Assembly: GCA_023443315.1 (NCBI GenBank)
Contig: JAEZVA010000083.1
Span: 1 to 64,000, forward strand
From: Bacillota bacterium
Lineage (GTDB): Bacteria; Bacillota; Clostridia; Oscillospirales; Ruminococcaceae
Direction of reading: 5' to 3'
DNA: 64,000 bases
Shown: positions 61,022 through 64,000 of the stretch, one piece after another
Numbering within the stretch: the first letter of the stretch is position 1
Layout: each line of letters begins with the position of its first letter
Program-made: the position numbers and the translations under genes
The notes under the pieces: model-generated
Seen by the model: the letters and a program-made list of their open reading frames with translations, nothing else
Databases searched by the model: none
Told to the model about the DNA's origin: nothing

Positions 61022-62089
61022 CTACACCGTAATAAACGCCATCAGCTCAATGCGGTGCATGCCGTACACCACCGCAAACGAAACCTCTACCACGCACACC
61101 GTCGGCTCGTCCGCCTTTGGGTACACCACGGGCGGCTCGTAGCCGTCAATAATCCCCGCACTGCGCTTTTTTTCAAGCTCGCACGCCACCTGTGTGCGGA
61201 TGGCGTCCCTTGTGGCGGCGTTGTTCTTTGCCCCACGCAGCCTTGCCGTAAGCAAGGTACGCAGCGCGGGCACCACGTCATCGATGATGCGCACCGTACT
61301 CAGCTCTCGCATCGTCACGTCCCTGGTGCCGTCCTCCTGCGTTTTGGTGCTTAAGACGCGAATCAGCCGCACGCCGCCCAGAGCCCGCTCTGCCACCGTA
61401 ACCCCCGCGCCCAGCAAAAGCGTAATCTCATCCTCAGTGAAGGGTGCGGGCAGCTCGATCTTCCCTTTTAGCTCAAGCAGGTTTAGGTTTGCTGCGGGGT
61501 CGCCTTGCCCGATGACGGCGGCACAGGCGGCGGCCGCAAGGGGTGCTGCACTCGCTACCTGCCCCTGCAACGTGCTTACGGCGGGTGCCAATAGGCAAAC
61601 GCGCTCACAGTTTATCTCCTGTGCCGCCTGTACAATCTGCTCAGCAGTCAGGTCTTTGTTTACCCCAAAAAAGCCAATGCGCTCCCGCGAGCGGTTTGCG
61701 CTCTCCTTTAGCCTTTGCCCCAGTGTCTTTTGCGTCTCTAAATGGTCTGCGTCGCACACCACCGCTTTTATCTCTGCTACGCCATCCAGCTGCGCATACG
61801 CGTCCAGATAGTCCTGCTGCGTGGGTGATTCCCCTACATTCACGCAGTACACATCCCCCACACCGCCTGCAAACAGCAGCCCCACCAGTGCGGACATACT
61901 ACCACCCTCGCTCTGCCTGCCGTACTCATCAAAGACGTCCGCAAGCCGCGTAAACCGCTTTAATGTAAGAACCTCTCCGGCGGGTGACTGCGCTAACACC
62001 CCCACCGCTCCGTTTGCCCTACCCGACTGCCCACCCACGATGGCGTAGCTCGCGTACACCCCCGGGCGCATTGCAGAAACCGTACTCAT
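61022..62089 (-). CDS. Contractile tail sheath protein (XkdK-like)
   Basis: 355 residues, at the small end for sheaths. N-terminal RPGVYASYAIVGGQ and the C-terminal tail-sheath domain (GVRLIRVLSTKTQ, VTMRELSTVRIIDDV, CELEKKRSAGIIDGYEPPVVY). Contracts around the tube to drive it through an envelope. GGGGGG 7 bp upstream of the ATG; starts 3 bp after the preceding stop. Confidence 0.93.
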   Translation of the reverse strand: MSTVSAMRPGVYASYAIVGGQSGRANGAVGVLAQSPAGEVLTLKRFTRLADVFDEYGRQSEGGSMSALVGLLFAGGVGDVYCVNVGESPTQQDYLDAYAQLDGVAEIKAVVCDADHLETQKTLGQRLKESANRSRERIGFFGVNKDLTAEQIVQAAQEINCERVCLLAPAVSTLQGQVASAAPLAAAACAAVIGQGDPAANLNLLELKGKIELPAPFTEDEITLLLGAGVTVAERALGGVRLIRVLSTKTQEDGTRDVTMRELSTVRIIDDVVPALRTLLTARLRGAKNNAATRDAIRTQVACELEKKRSAGIIDGYEPPVVYPKADEPTVCVVEVSFAVVYGMHRIELMAFITV

Positions 62090-62092
62090 TAC

Positions 62093-62605
62093 TTAACCCC
62101 CCGCTTCGTTATAATCGCCCCGCCGCGTCACAATCACCGACGAGATTACCTCGCCGTCCTGATACTGATTGACGGCGGTGGTCTTAAACTGGGCAAGTGC
62201 CGTCAGCGTATAGGCGCACAGCCCACTATGGTAGCCAAGCTCCCCGCATTTTAATCCTGCCACTTTTAGCGTGCTGTTACCCAGCAGCAAAAAATCGGCA
62301 ATGCGCGAAAACACCGCGTGGCAGCTTAACCCGCCCTCCTGCATCGGCACATAGACGCGCAGGCTTGCCGTGATGCACATGGTCTTGCCGTATACATCCG
62401 CGCCGTCTGCCCCATTTACGCCAATGTACTGTGCGCTGCCCGCCTCGCTTGTTATCTCGTCAATCCCTACGCAGATCATCGCCTGACTGACGGGGCCCGC
62501 GCGTGCCTCGGGGCGAAACGCCTCGGCAATCTCCATGCCCTCGAACACGTCGCTTTCCCGCATGGCGCGTATCAGCTCTAGCTTAAAGCCGTCAAAATAG
62601 CCCAT
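62093..62605 (-). CDS. Phage tail-completion/terminator-like protein (XkdI/J position)
   Basis: 170 residues. No family that I can name with confidence; position just before the sheath and a mixed alpha/beta pattern (ITSEAGSAQYIGVNG, MCITASLRVYVPM) suit a tail terminator or completion protein. RBS GGAGGG. Confidence 0.6.
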   Translation of the reverse strand: MGYFDGFKLELIRAMRESDVFEGMEIAEAFRPEARAGPVSQAMICVGIDEITSEAGSAQYIGVNGADGADVYGKTMCITASLRVYVPMQEGGLSCHAVFSRIADFLLLGNSTLKVAGLKCGELGYHSGLCAYTLTALAQFKTTAVNQYQDGEVISSVIVTRRGDYNEAGG

Positions 62606-62606
62606 A

Positions 62607-62942
62607 TCATCCCTCCCCGCCAGCGCTGCTTAGCACCGCCCAGATTAGCTCAGGGCGCTTGCCAAGGTACAAAACGTCCCACCGCCTTATGGTGTATCGG
62701 CCGCCCGATGCCGTAACCGTGTCGCCGTGCCCTGCTGCAAACGGGGTGTACCGGCAGATAAGCGCAAAATGCCCGCCGTCCACAACCCCCGCCACCCCGT
62801 GCTCGCCGTCTGAATACATGCGGTTTTTGTACCGCAGTGGGGTGATTACCGCCATAAGCTGTTCCGCTTCGCCCCTGCGGTTGGTCAGCACCGCCGGTCT
62901 TGCGCAGCGCCCGAAAAGTCTTGTCAGTGTCCGGCTTCTCAT
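62607..62942 (-). CDS. Head-closure-like protein (XkdH position)
   Basis: 111 residues, beta-rich; the end TIRRWDVLYLGKRPELIWAVLSS is the style of head stopper proteins. ATG at 62942 with GGGGGG 8 bp upstream. Assignment is by position. Confidence 0.55.
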   Translation of the reverse strand: MRSRTLTRLFGRCARPAVLTNRRGEAEQLMAVITPLRYKNRMYSDGEHGVAGVVDGGHFALICRYTPFAAGHGDTVTASGGRYTIRRWDVLYLGKRPELIWAVLSSAGGEG

Positions 62943-62967
62943 TGTTACCGCCCCCCTGCTGTGCTCA

Positions 62968-63342
62968 TTATCCGGGCATCTGCCCAAACAAAAACGCGCT
63001 GTCGCAAAGAATATCCGCGCACGCGGCGCAAAACTCCTCTACCAGTGCGCGGGCACATTCTGCCTCGCGCACTCCGCCGCCCGACACCGATACATCGCCC
63101 AGCCTTACGCTGCCGCTTTCGGCTGCGGCGGTGAGCAGCGCGTATTTATAGTAGGCGTTTGCCGCGCACAGCATCAGGATACGCTCCTCGTTTTGGGCGG
63201 TATCTGTGCCCCGTTTTAGCCTTTTTAACATCTCCTGCGCCGCAAACTCCGCCACCGCACTGTGCCGCTGGGCCTCCTGCGGCTCGATGTCCGCGAGCAG
63301 GCAGAGCCGCTGCAATACCCGGTCAAGTCGTTGCTGTGTCAA
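62968..63342 (-). CDS. Head-tail connector-like protein (gp6 type)
   Basis: 124 residues, nearly all helical (CLLADIEPQEAQRHSAVAEF, MLCAANAYYKYALL), the pattern of gp6-type connector adaptors that follow capsid genes. TTG start at 63342 with AAAGGGGG 8 bp upstream; a longer GTG frame lacks a site. Confidence 0.6.
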   Translation of the reverse strand: MTQQRLDRVLQRLCLLADIEPQEAQRHSAVAEFAAQEMLKRLKRGTDTAQNEERILMLCAANAYYKYALLTAAAESGSVRLGDVSVSGGGVREAECARALVEEFCAACADILCDSAFLFGQMPG

Positions 63343-63363
63343 CCGCGCCGCCCCCTTTCTATG

Positions 63364-63396
63364 GGTCACCGGGCGGGTAACCCCCGCCCCGTGACC
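63364..63396 (-). other. Stable hairpin after the capsid gene
   Basis: Arms GGTCAC + GGGCGGG and CCCGCCC + GTGACC (13 bp with one mismatch), 5-base loop, no T-run. It lies 28 bp after the capsid stop and may protect or attenuate the capsid transcript. Confidence 0.6.
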
Positions 63397-63424
63397 GACT
63401 TATGATTGTTGTGAAATGCCTGAA

Positions 63425-64000
63425 TTACAGTGTCAGCCGCTTAGCCGCGTCGGTAAAAATCTTGGCAAAGCCCGCGATGGAGGTCACCGCCGCGCGCTCG
63501 AGCTGACGGTCAATCAGTCGGTCGTAGTCGATGTTTACCTCCTGTGCGCACACCATCTCAAGTGCAAAGCCCTTATCCAGCCCGATGATGCTGTTCTCTG
63601 CGGCGTTTGCCTTTACCATGTCGGCGCCCAGCGGCGTAATCAGCCTGCCCGTGCCCTGAAAGTTCAGCCCCGCCGCCGCGTCCTTTAACTCCGCAATGCA
63701 CAACAGCCTTGCCACCATGGCGGGCGACGCAATCAGCGTGTTCAGCGCATACGGGTCAAGCGACTGCCATAGCGCGACCAGGTCGGCATAGCTTACGCTC
63801 CCCGCCGAGCCGGTCGCCACGTCGGCTATCGCATTGTTGTTGCCGTCGCCGTCGGTTAGTACCCTTACCGCGTCGTCGAGCTGCGCGCGGGCGATGTACG
63901 CGCCAATCTGGCGCAGCGTGACGGTAAACAGGTCAAGCTTTGCAAAGCGCACCGCCTCGTAGCTTGCCACCAGCATGCGCCCGCGCTTGTACAGCTTTAC
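63425..64000 (-). CDS. Phage major capsid protein, C-terminal part (window edge)
   Basis: At least 191 residues, open at the right edge. AVRFAKLDLFTVTLRQIGAYIARAQL, LIASPAMVARLL, NFQGTGRLITPLGADMV and the final YDRLIDRQLERAAVTSIAGFAK are familiar from XkdG/coat-type capsid proteins of Clostridia prophages. Upstream terminase and portal genes would lie outside the window. Shows the cluster is, or derives from, a full phage and not only a tail bacteriocin. Confidence 0.85.
   Translation of the reverse strand, partial: VKLYKRGRMLVASYEAVRFAKLDLFTVTLRQIGAYIARAQLDDAVRVLTDGDGNNNAIADVATGSAGSVSYADLVALWQSLDPYALNTLIASPAMVARLLCIAELKDAAAGLNFQGTGRLITPLGADMVKANAAENSIIGLDKGFALEMVCAQEVNIDYDRLIDRQLERAAVTSIAGFAKIFTDAAKRLTL

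Overview
The window looks like the chromosome of a GC-rich, low-copy-tRNA, spore-forming Clostridia, most likely an Oscillospirales relative. Pointers are small CotF-type coat proteins, a GerMN-like lipoprotein, ClpE, an EcfA1-EcfA2-EcfT cluster, and a CvpA gene next to a DUF5711-type membrane protein, all in GC-rich coding sequence with canonical sigma-A promoters and strong Shine-Dalgarno sites. The taxonomic call is inference from gene content; no rRNA is present.

Layout. 1-5.9 kb (+): end of glmU, pth, mfd and a foldase-like lipoprotein. 5.9-22.3 kb (almost all -): a LUD protein, a tRNA block (Val-Asp-Phe-Gly) plus tRNA-Cys, clpE, pgsA, cvpA, a DUF5711-type gene, truA, the ECF energising module, an rRNA-methyltransferase-like gene, glmM, a radical SAM gene and ruvCAB. 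22.7-29 kb: tRNA-Val(CAC), two unknown or sporulation-type envelope genes, an aminotransferase, trpS, two coat-like proteins and an AraC/GyrI-type regulator. 29-41.2 kb: a type IV pilus locus (pilT, pilB, pilD, two prepilins, a PilX-like passenger protein, PilO/N/M-like proteins, pilC) with its own sigma-70-family factor at the operon end. 41.6-45.6 kb (+): an iron-siderophore-type ABC importer. 45.7-49.6 kb (-): rsmE, prmA, a HAD phosphatase and a DacF-type DD-carboxypeptidase. 49.9-54.2 kb (-): two chemoreceptors and cheW. 54.3-55.3 kb: a small serine recombinase beside two candidate crossover sites. 55.3-64 kb (-): a PBSX/Xkd-type contractile-tail cluster, from the capsid gene (cut by the window edge) through sheath, tube, baseplate and a very short fibre.

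How it fits together. The pilus locus is complete for motor, platform and assembly proteins, and the nearby chemoreceptors and CheW suggest, without proving, coupling of taxis to surface behaviour. The cell-wall genes (glmU, glmM, dacF) and the DNA-repair genes (mfd, ruvABC) are ordinary housekeeping.

Two places deserve most attention. First, the phage-like cluster keeps Xkd gene order but has only a 114-residue gene where a long tape-measure gene normally sits, ends in a strong terminator straight after a 154-residue fibre gene, and carries no holin or endolysin downstream. It may be a domesticated short particle. Second, two 26-bp near-palindromes with mirrored 2-bp cores (AC and GT) lie between the serine recombinase and cheW; this is the geometry of an invertible DNA switch that could phase-vary the cheW-chemoreceptor operon.
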